This document shows positions 52,997 to 64,000 of a DNA stretch of 64,000 nucleotides, in pieces (the stretch's first letter is position 1; the number at the start of each line of letters is the position of its first letter). The DNA comes from Tausonia pullulans (lineage: Eukaryota; Basidiomycota; Tremellomycetes; Cystofilobasidiales; Mrakiaceae). Position numbers and translations under genes: made by a program. The DNA is taken from positions 62,001 to 126,000 of the forward strand of contig OX637632.1 in NCBI GenBank assembly GCA_951802195.1. Direction: 5' to 3'. Below the pieces are notes generated by a model that searched no databases, was not told where the DNA came from, and was given only the letters and a program-made list of their open reading frames with translations.

Positions 52997-55900
52997 ATGG
53001 ACTCCTCCGACTCAGGTCTGCTTCCCTCCCAGGCCGAACCCTTCCCCTTCAACGCTTCCGAAGCATCAGCCTCATCCTCTCGCCTCACTGGGTCGGAGTC
53101 TGGCGGTCCAGACGAGGCCGTCGGTAAGACGTCGTGGGTCGGTGGATCGAGGCCCCAGCGGCGGAGCGTCTCGAGCGGCATCCTCCTTCGCCCGCCCACC
53201 ATAGGGGGGACTCTCTTGCCTTCTTCGCCAGGAGACGGCAATCTTACCTCAAATGGCAGACGCAGGAAGCGGGCTGTGACATTTGGCGCAGATGCCAGCC
53301 CTCCCCAGTCGACGCCGCTCGAGAGGGGCTTCTCCGCTCGACGCCGTGTCTCGCCGTTCGTCACAGCGCCGGAAGAGGAGGGCAGCGTGACATCGTCGCC
53401 GTCCACCAGTCCCTCCACATCCCTCGCCGTCCCCCACCACCGTCGGGTCCCCCTTTCTCTGTACGCTGAACGCAGGATGCGCTCGTCGAGCGGGAGCTCC
53501 GCGGTTGGACCACCCCGTCAGCGCGCGTCCTCGTCGGCATCGACCTCCAAGCTCCGGTCGCACGACACCCATAGCCGCGAGGCCTCCGGCAGCCTTGGCG
53601 CCAGAAGTTCCAGCTCTCGCTCCAAGGGGAAGGGGAAGGAGCGCGAGCGGGATCCGGTGGAACGCAAGTTCGAGCGCAGGGTGGAGCGTGAGACGCGGAG
53701 AAGGCTCGAGGAGGCGCAGCGACTTCAACAGCAAGGGCAACTGCAACAGCAAGAGCAACAGCAGCAGCAGCAGCAGCTTGGCTGGGGCGACTTTGGGTTC
53801 GGCCCTATCGACTTTGGCAGTAGCCCGAGCATCCAGCCGACGCCTTTACAGCCTGCAGTGCCGCCGCCGGTAGCTTCAGGTACGCGCTCTACGATGCTTG
53901 CTTGCCAACAGCTAGCTGTTCGTCTAGCGACCTTTCGGAGCTGATCGTACCATCTCGCCACTCTCCGGTTCATCTTACCAGACATAAAGCCCTCCATCTC
54001 GTCCGCGGACATTGCTCGCGCCCTCCAGATCATCCAAGCGGCGCCTCCTCAACCGGCGTTGCCATCACCTGCCGACCAGAAGTCGACGGCACCTGGCAAG
54101 CTAGCGGGGTCCTCCGATCTCGGCGCCGGTTCCTTACCAGTTTCCAGCGCCTTTGCCGAGGCCAACGCAACGGGTCGCTCCGGCAGCAATGGAGGCAGCC
54201 GAGGGAAGAAGCCAAAGCGCGCCTCGATCTTCGGACGAGTCTACGAGGAGCGGCCGCGCGAGGTCGACGAGGCCAAGGAGCGTGAGATCGAGGCCATGTT
54301 TGAAAGTGCGGGCTCCTGAGTGTCTTATCAGCTGTCATATTGCGGTGCTAGTCTGATGCGCGGCTCGATTTGTAGTTCAGATCCAGAACATTCGAAGCCG
54401 GCTTGGCCTGCATCCGAACGCGGTCGAGTCTGCCAATCGCGTCCGCGCCGATTTCGAAGCCTACTATCAACGCCCCGGCTCTGGCGGGCCACCACACCTC
54501 CTCCAGATAGCTCGCTGGAAGCAAGCCGTCTCGGACGATCAGTCCCGACGGAGGGCTGAGGCCGAGAGCCGTCGTCTCCGGTCTGCGCTCGACGGCGACG
54601 TGGCTCGGAGCACTGACTCGTTTGAATCGCCCTCATATTCGATCGGTCGGGCCGAGCCAGGCTTCAACTCTTTGCGTAACTCGCCCACCTCGGTGGGCTT
54701 CGACCGATACTCCTCGCTTGGTTCCCGAAGGCGGCCGACGTCGTCGTGGTCCCTCAGCGCCGCCGATATTGATCGATTTGAGCAAGACCAGTACGGGCCT
54801 GGTCCCTCGTCGTCCAGCCCTCATCCGAGAACGAGCTCCAGCGGATCATTTTTCTTCCACCCTCGACGTAGACGGAACTCTCAGCTGCCCTCTGTCGAAG
54901 AAGTTCCCGACTGGCACCCTGCACCACCCGAGCCTCTCCGGACGGCTCGCGTGTCGCTTGAGTCGAGCCTGTCGGCTCCCTCAGGCCCATCTGACCCTTC
55001 CAGATCTGAGCCGTCTCTCTCACGCGACAGCAGCCCACGCTCACTGCCTGCGCCTCTATCGTCTTCGCCGCGACGAGAACTCGTCGCCTCCCCGCTCGAG
55101 ATATCGCGATCCAATTCCCCGTCGCATCGATCCAAATTCCGTGTCCTTTCGGATCTCCCTCGGCGAGCAAGCTCAGATAGGCTCTCTTCCTCCCCCACGT
55201 TGCCCTCATTTGACACTACCCTTCCCGTCGAGTCTACCCTCAGCTCCAAGACAACCAATCTCGGACTCCACTCGACCGCAGAAAGTACTCGCACCCGTGG
55301 TTCGCATCCTCCTTTGAACGAACCTTTTCCTCCTAGCATTCCTCCCGGCACCCGACATCGATCTCACCAATCGATGTCCAACTTCGTCGGCCACCGTGCT
55401 GTGGGCGCGCGTTCCAGGGTTGAAGGCTTCGCTCTCGCTCGGCCTGGTCACGTTCGTCGGGCGTCAGACCAGCACGGGTTGTCCGAGTCTCGCAAGAATG
55501 GCTTCCCATCTATTCTCGGACGCAGCGATAGTCAACGTCTCAGGGACGGTCTCGACGGACCCGATGCACTCGATGCATCAACGACGGACGGAGAGAGCTC
55601 GCGCGCCGTCGAGGAGGGCACGCGCGCAGCTCTTGCCAAGAAGTCCTCAAGGCTCCTGCCGAAGCGCAAAGCCCAAACCCTCGGCCTGGTCTCCGTTCCC
55701 GACGGCGCGAGTGACACCGATTCACGATCACACGGCAACAGGCTCTCTGCCGCCAAGAACTGGGCAGGGAGCAAGCTTGCTCGTCGGATGGAGGACGCCA
55801 GCGCCAGCTCAGAAAGCGATGCACTAGAGCCCAGGACCTCATCAGAGGCCGCTCGTGCTCCGTCCCCGGATGGGTTCGCACGTCGGCGCGACTGGGCCCT

Positions 55901-56841
55901 AGACCGTCCCAAGGATGAAGAAGACTTAAAGAAGGAAGCAGAGGCTGTTGCCGCTAAGTCAAGGTGCGTTTTCTTTTTTGTCTCTCGGGTCGCTGTGCGG
56001 AGGAATGAAGGCCCTGATTTCGCTAAATCTTTCGCCTTGCAGTCTCACGGACCAGCTCGTGTCAGATCTGTACAGTTTCGAGGACCTCTTGACGACATCA
56101 GCGACCCAGTTCCGTCTCCTCAAATCGCAGCTCGTTGAGTACTCTGACATCACCGGCACCCGGTCTCGTGTCAAGATCTCCCTGCCCCATGTCCCGGACA
56201 TTCTGGAGGTCTCGTACCGCTCGAATTTCATTCGCTCGCCGGATGACCGACCTGTCAGTCAGCATGGTTCGCCTCAGTCACCGTCCAAGGCGCTAGCAAC
56301 CCCGCGCGGTTCAAGGAGCGGGACCGCTCGTCGGCGTTCCTCCGTTACCCACAGAGAGCCACCCGTCTGGCTAGACGAGCTCGCCCGGGTGCGGAACCGA
56401 CCTCTGAGGACGACCTCGGATCCCTTTGTCGTCACTGCCGAGCTTCTGCAGTCGACTCAGGAGGGCTGGGATGTCCTGGGCTCGAAGATTAGTTCGCTCC
56501 TGTCCTCTCAGTACGAGTTTGAGCCGCTCCTCGCCCGCCTCGGCGCGGAGATCAGCTTGGCCCGCAGCGGCAGGCAGAGGGAGGTGAGTTTGTTATCATC
56601 GTCGTGCGCGCTGCGGTGTTCCAGTCGCTCAACGACATTGTCAATACTTTTTCCTTTGCTTTCGCAGGCCGAGAAATGGATCAACCCGTTCCCCACCGAC
56701 ATCGAAGGCCCTTCAAGATCCTCGGCAGTCCTTGCCTCGCTAGCGGCACATCTTGTGGCGACGCTTCTTGCGATGTTTTCCCTCTTCCTCCGAATCCTGA
56801 GATACTGCTTGTACAGCTTCTGGAAGGGCCAGGGCTTCTAA
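52997..56841 (+). CDS. Large Ser-rich polyQ protein with C-terminal membrane anchor, uncharacterised
   Basis: About 1,200 residues, mostly low-complexity Ser/Arg/Pro. The start is ATG 52997 (MDSSDSGLLPSQAEPFPF). A charged helix (KGKGKERERDPVERKFERR) leads into a Gln-rich block at about 53730-53780 (CAG/CAA repeats). Then come short structured islands: DIKPSISSADIARALQII, KRASIFGRVYEERPREVDEA, and IQNIRSRLGLHPNAVESANR with VRADFEAYYQRPGSG. After the long Ser/Arg region, a C-terminal folded part begins at SLTDQLVSDLYSFEDLLTTS, with ATQFRLLKSQLVEYSDITG and VWLDELARVRNRPLRTTSDP. It ends with a hydrophobic segment LAAHLVATLLAMFSLFLRIL. The layout suggests a tail-anchored scaffold or regulator on an internal membrane. 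I do not recognise the family, and no enzyme motif is visible. Splice phases agree across the exons. Confidence 0.75.
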
Positions 56842-57113
56842 TAATCACTTTCTCTATCTTGCCTCTCTCACTCTATTATAATTATGACGCTTAAAAGAGA
56901 CGCGAGAGTGACCGGCATCAGGCCGGGTTGTCAAGAAGGCAGACAGAGCAGGCCGCCAAGATAATGTCGGCTGGGGACGGCAGGCAAGCTTGGGTAGGCT
57001 GGCCGCCTCAGATCGAGGGGATCGAGACGCGCCCGACCGCCCAACCACGACAACCACCACCACCGAGTTCTCGCCCTGATCGTTCCCTCCTTGCCCTCGG
57101 CTGTCCCTCTGTC

Positions 57114-58498
57114 ATGGCATCGCGACCGGCCTTCCTGTTGGCGGCCCGCCGAGGCTATGCGTCGGCGAGCTCAGGCTTTCCTCGTCATCGGAACCCGACC
57201 GCCTGGCAGGTCCTCGGCCTCGAGGAGGGTGCCTCGACTACCCAGGTCAAATCAGCATGTCAGTCTGCGCCCAGAGACCGTATCAAGTGGCCCAGAAGCA
57301 CTATAGACTGACTGACGAGTTGATTGCTCTTCGTAGACTACAAGCTTGTCCGGCTGCACCACCCAGACGTCAAGTCGGCCGACTCTGACAAGAATCACCC
57401 GCTATCCCCTTCGGTCAGTTCCCCTACCTGCACGCGACCTTGTTCACTCGACCTTCCGCTCACATCTGCCTGCTGTTCATTGCGCGCGTATGTTGGCCCA
57501 CAGGAACGCTTCCACTATCTCCAAACGGCGTACGAGTGCCTGAGGAAGGAGCCATCCCGCGGAACTTACCTTCGGTGAGGTCCGCCGGCGGCATTTCGCG
57601 CTCCGCCGGAGTCTGACGACTGACAGACCTGTCGACCACTCGCGTTGTTGACCGGCGATATCAGTAACCAGGTACGCTGACCTACTTATTTCTCTGGTGC
57701 CGATCTCAAGTAGGCTGGTCAGCTGATGCCAGTCCTCACGTCGCAGAGCGGCTGGACGTACTCCTCTCCGAGCCGGGCAGGCTCCTCTTCCGCCTCGTCG
57801 GCCACTGGGTCACGGTATCCGAATCCCAACTGGCAGCCGAACCCGAGCTATCGACCGCCCGGGAGCGGCAGTAGCTCCCAGCGCAACACAAACCGCGACT
57901 TCTTCTTCTATCACGGCCGCCATCACACCGAATGGGAGCGGCGGCAAGCCTCGGACCGTGCATCGCGCGCGCACAACCCCGAGACGGAATGGAAGACGGA
58001 AAACCCGTTTCGACGAGGCGAAGGCGACGGGTCCATGGACTGGAAGCCTCCTAGCTGGGTCTCTGGGTTTTCCAAGTCCCAGATCATCTCCCTCATCGTC
58101 TTTAGCGTGAGTGCCGGGCAAAAGGAGAGAGCGCAATGTGGGCTCTGCTGACTCTTCTGTGTTGGAACAGATGCTCTTGTCCTGGACCAATCATTATCTT
58201 TCCTTTTCTCCCGAGGTTCACGACCGCCACCATCGTGAGGCCGCTGCGGCCCTCTCGAGCGCGCACCAGGAGGCGGCCTTGCGAGGAGACTGGAGACGTG
58301 AGTTCCAACAAGACATGCCTTGGCCTTCTTCGTTTCGAGGATATTGACTCAGTGGACATCATCTCTCTTCCCTGGACACTGTTAGCGGCCGTGAGACGGC
58401 GACTGGAGGAGTTGAAGCGTCTTGAGGAGGAGCGGCAAGAAGGGGACCCTCCGTTCAGCGCCGGCGGCTTTCAGATCGAGCATCTCGAGGGTGATTGA
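57114..58498 (+). CDS. Mitochondrial-type J-domain (DnaJ-like) protein with one membrane helix
   Basis: Hsp70 co-chaperone of the class with only a J-domain. The N-terminus MASRPAFLLAARRGYASASS looks like a mitochondrial presequence. The J-domain follows: PTAWQVLGLEEGASTTQVKS, then YKLVRLHHPDVKSADSDKN with the HPD tripeptide that stimulates Hsp70 ATPase, and RFHYLQTAYECLRKE. The middle is Ser/Pro/Asn-rich (YPNPNWQPNPSYRPP) with FFFYHGRHHTEWERRQ. A hydrophobic segment (SQIISLIVFSMLLSWTNHYL) is probably a single membrane span. The C-terminal part is helical and Arg/Glu-rich (RRRLEELKRLEEERQEGD). The short exons around 57410-57680 are placed with less certainty. Human DNAJC-type mitochondrial proteins share this layout, but I cannot choose one orthologue. 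Confidence 0.78.
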
Positions 58499-58856
58499 TC
58501 TCGATGTTTACCGGTTACTTTCTGTCTGGAAGGAGACTCCGGGGAATTGCAGGAAAACTTCTGTCGTCGCCTCCATAGCTGTACCCACAAGCTGACAAAA
58601 CACCACACACCGATGTCAAGACTGGCTCCATCGCCACCATGCAGCCTCCTTCCGAGATTCGGCGATGCGGGGATAGTCAAGCCAAGACTTATTATATCCA
58701 GCATACTCGGAGGACCACAAATTTCTCCCGTCGACCCCCGACTGCGCGCTTCACCGAGGCCAGCTCAAGTGCGCGCTTCTCAGGCACCACCGCTGGAGAA
58801 CCGCGAAAAGGAGAAACGCGTCAGAAAGCGGTCAAGACCAATTATGTTCATATAAC
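58499..58856. other. Intergenic spacer between converging genes
   Basis: About 360 bases between the J-protein stop and the Sec61 gamma stop. No gene or repeat was recognised. Confidence 0.4.
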
Positions 58857-59566
58857 TTACACAAGGATGTTGTTTCTAGTCAAGGGAGATAGAGAGCAGT
58901 GTCAATGTGATTTAGCTTCGCTCCCGAGCGCCTTGCACGGCCCTGTTCGCTGGAGACGAGCGAGACGACTGGGACGTAAGACTCACATGGGAATGTGGAT
59001 GAGCTTGACAAAGTAGCCAATGAATCCCATGACGGCAAACCCAATAGCAACTGCCCGGCAGATCTGGAGGAACTCTGGATGTTCATAAAAGCAAGGCACG
59101 ACGTGCGCGTAGGGATGGCGGTTAGCGCAGGCACTCGTCGTGCTCTTCCCCTCCCTCTCCCCAAAAGAGACCAGCCCGGCCAGATTCCGCGCTCAAATGA
59201 AGAAGAGCGGTTCCAGTCAACACGATCTGCCTCGTGTCCTAGGCACCAAGTCTCGAGGCGACGCCTGAGCGCTGGATTGAGGACGAGGAGGCCGAAGCGG
59301 AGTGCCAGCGAAGCAGCGCTGAGGCGCAGACGTCCGACCCTATTCCTCCTTGGACTGTATGATGGCATGATGATGGGGAGAACTTACCAGACTGTGTCGG
59401 CTTGACGCACTTGGTCATGAACTAAGGAGAGTCGGACGGCCGCCTTGTCAGCTTGGATATCGTGTGACGAGCCAGGCGCGACGAGGGCGAGCGCGCGTCG
59501 CACCTGCTTGCCCTCGGCGGCGAAGGAGCTCGGAAGGTCGAGGAGGTCGCGGACGGCGTCGGACAT
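58857..59566 (-). CDS. SSS1: Sec61 gamma subunit (Sss1) of the ER translocon
   Basis: Smallest subunit of the protein-conducting channel; its single helix clamps the Sec61 alpha halves. Four exons (59504-59566, 59388-59421, 58987-59074, 58857-58875) sum to exactly 67 residues, typical for the family. N-terminus [20 protein letters not shown], then [11 protein letters not shown] and the nearly invariant [18 protein letters not shown] followed by [11 protein letters not shown]. The last 19-nt exon gives INNILV and the stop. Phases at all three introns agree. Too short to be found without splicing, but the core sequence makes it certain. Confidence 0.96.
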
Positions 59567-59821
59567 CTGGAATAAAGTGGACGGAGAGAGGTGGCGGAGA
59601 GGAGGCGACGGAGGATACGACCGGCGGGAGACTCGGTGGAGGTAAGAGCCAGGAGATCGTTGTCAGGAGAGAGGGAGGACGCGCGCTGGCGCCTTGACCT
59701 GATCGAGAAGCCTGAGGGGTGGGGGGGTTGCGTGCGCACCTGCCCCGTCTCCGTATCCCTCACAAAGGCGGACCTGGCGGCTGGAGCAGACGCTTGACAT
59801 AATACAATCTAGAACCATTAA

Positions 59822-62800
59822 TTAACGCATAACAAGTGATCGTCTCCGCCCTCCGAACCGCCGCTCTCTCGGTCGCGCCCTCGCCTCGGCAGCCAACGCC
59901 TCGAGGACATCAATCATCACCTGTCCGCCGACGAGGAAGAGGCAGTTTCCGTCAATGCTGCACAATTCATTAGAGACCGGGAAGCGTCAAGGCCCTCTCA
60001 CCTTTGGATTGGACGTCAGATTATGTCCGCCGGCGACAATCTTGAGGCTGCAGTTGGGCATCATCCGCTCCATCCAGCGAACACCTGACAGAAGGATGAA
60101 TGGTTGTGATCAGACTGGCTCAGGCCGTGAGAGGAACACGTCAATTTACTTTTCTCGCTAATCTTTTCGTCCGAGGAGCCATACCAAATCCGGACGGGTG
60201 CCTGGATGTCCGTGTATGCAAAGCCACGAGCGCCGCTGCGCTCCATGATCGCCAGTAAGTCGGCCGTCGCGCCCTGGTTTTCGGCGTGGGAAGCTCGCAA
60301 GAGCGCAGTTCCGAGATCAACGCGACCAGAAGAGGACCCAGGCGATGACGACGAGGAGACTGAAGGGCTGGCCGCAGACAACACGCGACTCGCCGAGGGG
60401 GAGAGTGCCGGCTCGCCCTCTTTTTCGGCGGAGACGACTCCGACAGAGGGGCTCGCCAGTTTCCGATAGGAAGCGGATGGCGTTGGTTGGTTCAGGGCTC
60501 CTTCTCGGAAGACCCCGGCGAGCATCCGACTAGTCCGTCTCTTAAGGACAGACGCGGGGCCAGAGGAGCCGGAACGCGAATGGCTGTCCGAAGGAAGGCG
60601 GCCATGCACGCCAGTGTGATCATCATAGCCATCTTCAGGCGCCGACCGAAGATCGCTTGAGCTCGATGAGGAGATTGAAGCATTGCTGGAAGCGACTGAT
60701 TCATCTTCTTTCGATTCTGACGAGGGTGTTGGGGATGAGAGTGAGGGGACAGGCACCGCCCGTCCCATCATCCAGCCTGTCATCTTCCATTCTGCAGCTT
60801 GGGCGGTCTTGATGACGCCTGTGGGGGAAGACTGTCAGCAAAGGCTCGCTTTCCGTAGCCCGAGATGACATACCGGTGGGGACGTAGCGCAACCACTTGT
60901 AGCCTGGAGTAGCAAGACAACCATGCCTCAGTAAGCGAGCGAGACCAGCCGCAAAGAAAGGGACGATCTCGCGAGTCGCTCACCAGAGTCGACATCCATG
61001 CTGACCCAGGGCGCCAACAGGCAGATGCTCCCTAAAACGCGGTGGGGGAGACGCAGAGCCGTCGCCAGACCGTATGGCGCTCCGGCAGAGTGAGCCAGGA
61101 TACTAAATGCAGGTATGCAGAGTTGATCGGCGACCTCGTTGACGACTGACGCCCAACCAAGAAATGATCGATCCTCTGAAGATGCGTCCCCCGTCTTGCC
61201 GAGGCCCCAGCGGTCGATACAAATCAGCCTCAGGTCGAGCGAGGCTGCAAGCTCGTCGAAGAGGGCAGTAAGATATCTATAAAACTCAAGCGCGTCAGAG
61301 GAAATAAGGACTCAGGCAGTGGACATGGACAAGCGACCGAAGGCTCACCTGACCCCACCGAGTCCAAGGTACACAAAGACGGGATGGCCATCGGACGCGC
61401 CGACGTCGGAAAGAGATACCGTGAGCCCAAAGTTTGGTGGTTGCCCCAGCGTCAGGATGCGGTTGAGTCGAGGGGAGCGGAGGAGCTGAGTGTGATCCGG
61501 ATCCTCGACGGGCGGGACGGGGGACGACCGGCCGGGTCGAGGCCAACTTCGCCGAGACGAGGGACCTTCGAAGGGCAAAGAGTTCGATGCCGAGCGCATC
61601 AATGTTGAGGGTGAGGTCTGGTTTCGCGACGGACCGCCTGGCCGGGCAGGATTTACTGAAAGTTGCCCACGAGACCCAACGAAGGGGCTTGACGTCGTCG
61701 AAACTGGCTTCGGGATCTCAGGCGGGCCAGATTTCGTCGAATAAGAGGCGTGGAACGGAGTTGGCGAGCTGACTACTCGACAATCCAGGCGTCGGGTGTC
61801 CGGAGGTATCATGTCGGAAGCCTCCTCTGCCGCGCTCCCAGATGAACTCCGCCGGCCAGCAGCGTCGTCTTGAGCCATGGGCCCTGCCAATGAGTCTGTG
61901 CTCTTCCCTTGCGACTTTAAGCCGTTAGCAGCATGTACCTGACTGATACGTCGGCGAGAGTCGAGAGGGGGCACGAATGCCGAGGGAAGCGGGTGGCGAC
62001 CTTTGGAAGCCGCCTCTTTCGCGCGGTGAGATTTGATGATGTCGTCGATCGTAGGGATTGAGGAAGAATCTGAAGCAGATGGTGATGGAAGTGATGGAGA
62101 AGGGACCGAAATGAAGGGTGTAGGCCATTCGGGCAAGGGCTCCCGTGAAGGGTTTGTGGCCAGCGGTAGCGAAGGCACGGGGCGCAGAGAGGCCGGCGCG
62201 ATCGTCGCTGGTGCTGGGATTGTCGGCTGCGCCTCCTTTCTGACTCGACGGGGATGGTCGAAGACGAGGGGCTGGCCGATGCTTGGCTGATGAGGACTGG
62301 GGAATTGGTCCGCCCCACTGTCCGGACAGTCTGATGACAACGGTAGCGACACTGTCCGAGGGCTCACTGACAGCGACAGCGCCGCCCGCGCCCAGGGCAT
62401 TGATCGTTCAGGCTCAGCATGGTCTTCCGTCGAACCCAAGTCGTTCAGGTCAAGTGCAGTAACGACGTGGCCCGAGAGGAGCTGTGTCTGCCTTATTGGG
62501 TGATGCTCTTGGGATGGCAAGGACGGCCCGCTCACGACGACGTGCGCGGCGGAGAAAGCGGCGTTGCTGCTAGATGGCGCAGCCGATAAGGGTGAGGTGA
62601 ATGATTTGGTGGAGACCTCTAAGTCCGGGGAAAACGACAAAAAAGACATGCCGGCAAGGAGGGAAGTTGAACGGGGGAGGATTCCAGATCGGACAGATGA
62701 GCTGGAGCTAGGGGGACCGCTGGAGGGGAGGCTGCTGGATCTCGTAGGCAGCTCGAGCGTCGATCTACTGGAGCCTATGATTCCTTTGGGTCGGGCGGGC

Positions 62801-62940
62801 CTAGCAGGCGTTGAGGATATTGTAGACGGCGCGTCCGAGTGCTCGGTCGCGGACTCGACCGACGGGTGCGAACCAACCTTGAGCGCCGGCGACAACGTGT
62901 ATGCGGGCCCAGACACTGGCGACGCCTCGTGCTCTGCCAT
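59822..62940 (-). CDS. Alpha/beta hydrolase with a long disordered N-terminal region
   Basis: The start at 62940 (MAEHEASPVSGPAYTLSPAL) opens a single exon of about 520 residues that is Ser/Pro-rich and probably disordered. The hydrolase core follows: LGQPPNFGLTVSLSDVGASD, then GHPVFVYLGLGGVR, the oxyanion-loop region. The next exons give LDLRLICIDRWGLGKTG, the nucleophile elbow ILAHSAGAPYGLATAL (AHSAG for GxSxG) and GSICLLAPWVSMD. A lid-like, Ser-rich insert (60290-60760) is followed by VRIWYGSSDEKI (acid region) and IVAGGHNL (catalytic His region). The last exon begins VMIDVLEALAAEAR and stops at 59822. The triad looks complete; substrate unknown. It is head-to-head with LSG1, 434 bases apart. 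Confidence 0.82.
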
Positions 62941-63374
62941 GCCCGACTAATTCTATGTATAGCCGGGCGGGGCGGGCCTTTGTCTGGCTGGCGACTGCAA
63001 AAGGAAGAGTGACCGGTCAATTGAGCTCTGGCCCCGTCGGGGATAGTGAGGAGGCTGGCGCTCACGCAAAGGATCAGAGAAGAGAGAAGAATTTTGCGCC
63101 AGGAATGATGATCGAGTCGACCGAGCACTCTAAGAACCGCAGGAGAGGGTCGTGGGTGGAGGACGGCTGGCGATGTTAGTGTGCTAGTGGTATTAGAGTG
63201 GTCGTGGTGGTCGAGGCGAGAAATGAGCCAGGGGTATGCGCCCGTCCTGTTCGGAACAGTCAGAGGGAGAGGCGCGCAAGCACGGACCAGGGCGGACAAG
63301 TCCTCCCAGCGAGCCGGCTTCGAATTCTTGCAGCGCGCCATTCCCAAACCACCAACGACGCAACCTCCGTAGTT
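62941..63374. promoter_or_regulatory. Divergent promoter between the hydrolase (-) and LSG1 (+)
   Basis: 434 bases separating two outward-facing start codons, AG-rich in the middle. No open stretch in it joins in phase to either gene. Confidence 0.5.
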
Positions 63375-64000
63375 ATGGTCAGCTTCCCTTCGCTTGAGCC
63401 CCTCTGCCTGGCCAACGCGTTCGAGTCCCTCACTCACTCTACGATTTTGCCCTACGCGTCGGCTCTGCCCACCTGCCCCCGCTCAACAGCCGCCTCGCTC
63501 CCGCAAGGACAACAACGGCCTCGGCCGGGCGATCATAAAGAACAAGATCAAGGTCTCCAAGCAGGAGCCTGACGATCTCACTGTCAGTCTCTGATCAGTC
63601 GGTCGGGTCTGGCTCAGCCAACTGCCTGCATTGCTTCCTCGGTCTAACTCTCATCTACATCTACCCCGTGCTCATAGCACACCGAGGACGGAGGCGACCG
63701 CCTGAAGTCCGTCACCCACGAGGGCGACCTCGATCAGTTTCTCAACACTGCCCAACTTGCTGCCACCGACTTCACTGCGGGTTAGTGGTGGCCCGACGTG
63801 CTTTCTCATTTTCAGGCGAAGTTGAAGCTCATGAATGCCCTCGTACCTTGAACCGACGGACGGGTCCAGAACGCCAGAACGTTCGGATTATCCAGGCTCC
63901 CTCGACCTCGTCCGGATCCTCTGGCCCGAACCCTTACCTGCTCTCGTCCCAGGAGGAGAAGGACACCCGCGAGAAGCACGGCAGATGGAGGGATAAGCTT
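63375..64000 (+). CDS. LSG1: Large-subunit GTPase 1 (LSG1), N-terminal part, cut by the window end
   Basis: Cytoplasmic circularly permuted GTPase that releases Nmd3 from the maturing 60S subunit. The ATG (63375-63377) forms the whole coding part of exon 1. The intron starts immediately (GTCAGC) and ends CAACAG; exon 2 (63490-63582) reads PPRSRKDNNGLGRAIIKNKI followed by KVSKQEPDDLT. Exon 3 (63678-63780) reads HTEDGGDRLKSVTHEGDLDQ and FLNTAQLAATDFTA. Exon 4 from 63870 reads ERQNVRIIQAP and ends at the window edge with SSQEEKDTREKHGRWRDKL. This is the conserved LSG1 N-terminus; the GTPase domain lies beyond the window. No upstream ATG fits better. Confidence 0.9.

Noticed and set aside
59822-60075. 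Acceptor at GTGCAG|CATTGACGG for the last exon of the hydrolase.
   Set aside because: It leads straight to an in-frame stop (CAT TGA). The later acceptor GGACAG keeps frame and gives VMIDVLEALAAEA.
1-64000. CRISPR arrays, bacterial operons, tRNA or rRNA genes, LTR or DNA transposons.
   Set aside because: No repeat-spacer pattern, no A/B-box pair or rRNA core, and no paired terminal repeats were recognised by eye. tRNAscan-SE and RepeatMasker runs would settle this.

Overview
The window looks like nuclear DNA of a GC-rich basidiomycete fungus. I lean towards Pucciniomycotina or a related yeast-forming lineage, but only from overall style. Genes are packed at roughly one per 2-3 kb on both strands. 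Each has many short spliceosomal introns (about 50-120 nt) with GTGAGT/GTACGT/GTGCGT donors, CTGAC/CTGAT branch sites and [CT]AG acceptors. The proteins are typical fungal housekeeping proteins. Gene models were built by eye from reading frame, splice-site phase and conserved family motifs. There is one run of 200 Ns (28620-28819).

Layout. 1-4029 (+): condensin subunit 3 (CAP-G/Ycg1), 5' end missing. 4030-6101: little, apart from a ubiquitin-like fragment. 6102-10653 (-): translation elongation factor 2 in 25 exons. 11581-13437 (+): SET-domain protein methyltransferase. 13786-14526 (+): small two-pass membrane protein. 14830-16611 (+): UBA/zinc finger/UBX protein. 16808-18600 (-): secreted GH18 chitinase. 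19317-20848 (+): inositol monophosphatase. 21062-23564 (+): tail-anchored fatty aldehyde dehydrogenase. 24087-27181 (-): auxin-efflux-carrier-family transporter continuous with a mitochondrial-carrier-like half. 27676-28248 (-): small single-TM protein. 28848-30160 (+): C-terminal CuA half of cytochrome c oxidase subunit 2, normally a mitochondrial gene. 31085-32335 (+): PEX11. 32336-35373: 3 kb of simple repeats and no convincing gene. 35374-36319 (-): EMC10. 36678-40057 (-): membrane-anchored five-domain fasciclin protein (Fsc1-like). 40818-41836 (+): mitoribosomal mS23. 41837-44946: a probable decayed gene. 44947-46801 (+): homoserine O-acetyltransferase. 47076-47920 (+): ATG12. 48523-52551 (+): phospholipase D-superfamily protein. 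52997-56841 (+): Ser-rich, polyQ protein with a C-terminal membrane anchor. 57114-58498 (+): mitochondrial J-protein. 58857-59566 (-): Sec61 gamma. 59822-62940 (-): alpha/beta hydrolase with a long disordered N-terminus. 63375-64000 (+): start of the 60S-maturation GTPase LSG1.

The most notable observations are four. (1) The COX2 CuA domain is encoded in the nucleus by an intron-containing gene with a probable bipartite mitochondrial presequence; this implies that the mitochondrial cox2 of this fungus is split. (2) The 5' half of the eEF2 coding sequence is cut into micro-exons (5, 9, 11, 12, 20 and 23 nt) and its start codon is itself split by an intron; the reconstructed exons add up to exactly 842 codons plus stop. 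(3) An auxin-efflux-type carrier and an SLC25-like carrier run through one exon without a stop. (4) Introns repeatedly carry long poly-C tracts on the sense strand. Functionally the genes are unrelated housekeeping genes. Several act in mitochondria (COX2 C-terminal half, mS23, J-protein, perhaps the small 91-residue protein), and two relate to autophagy (ATG12, Fsc1-like).
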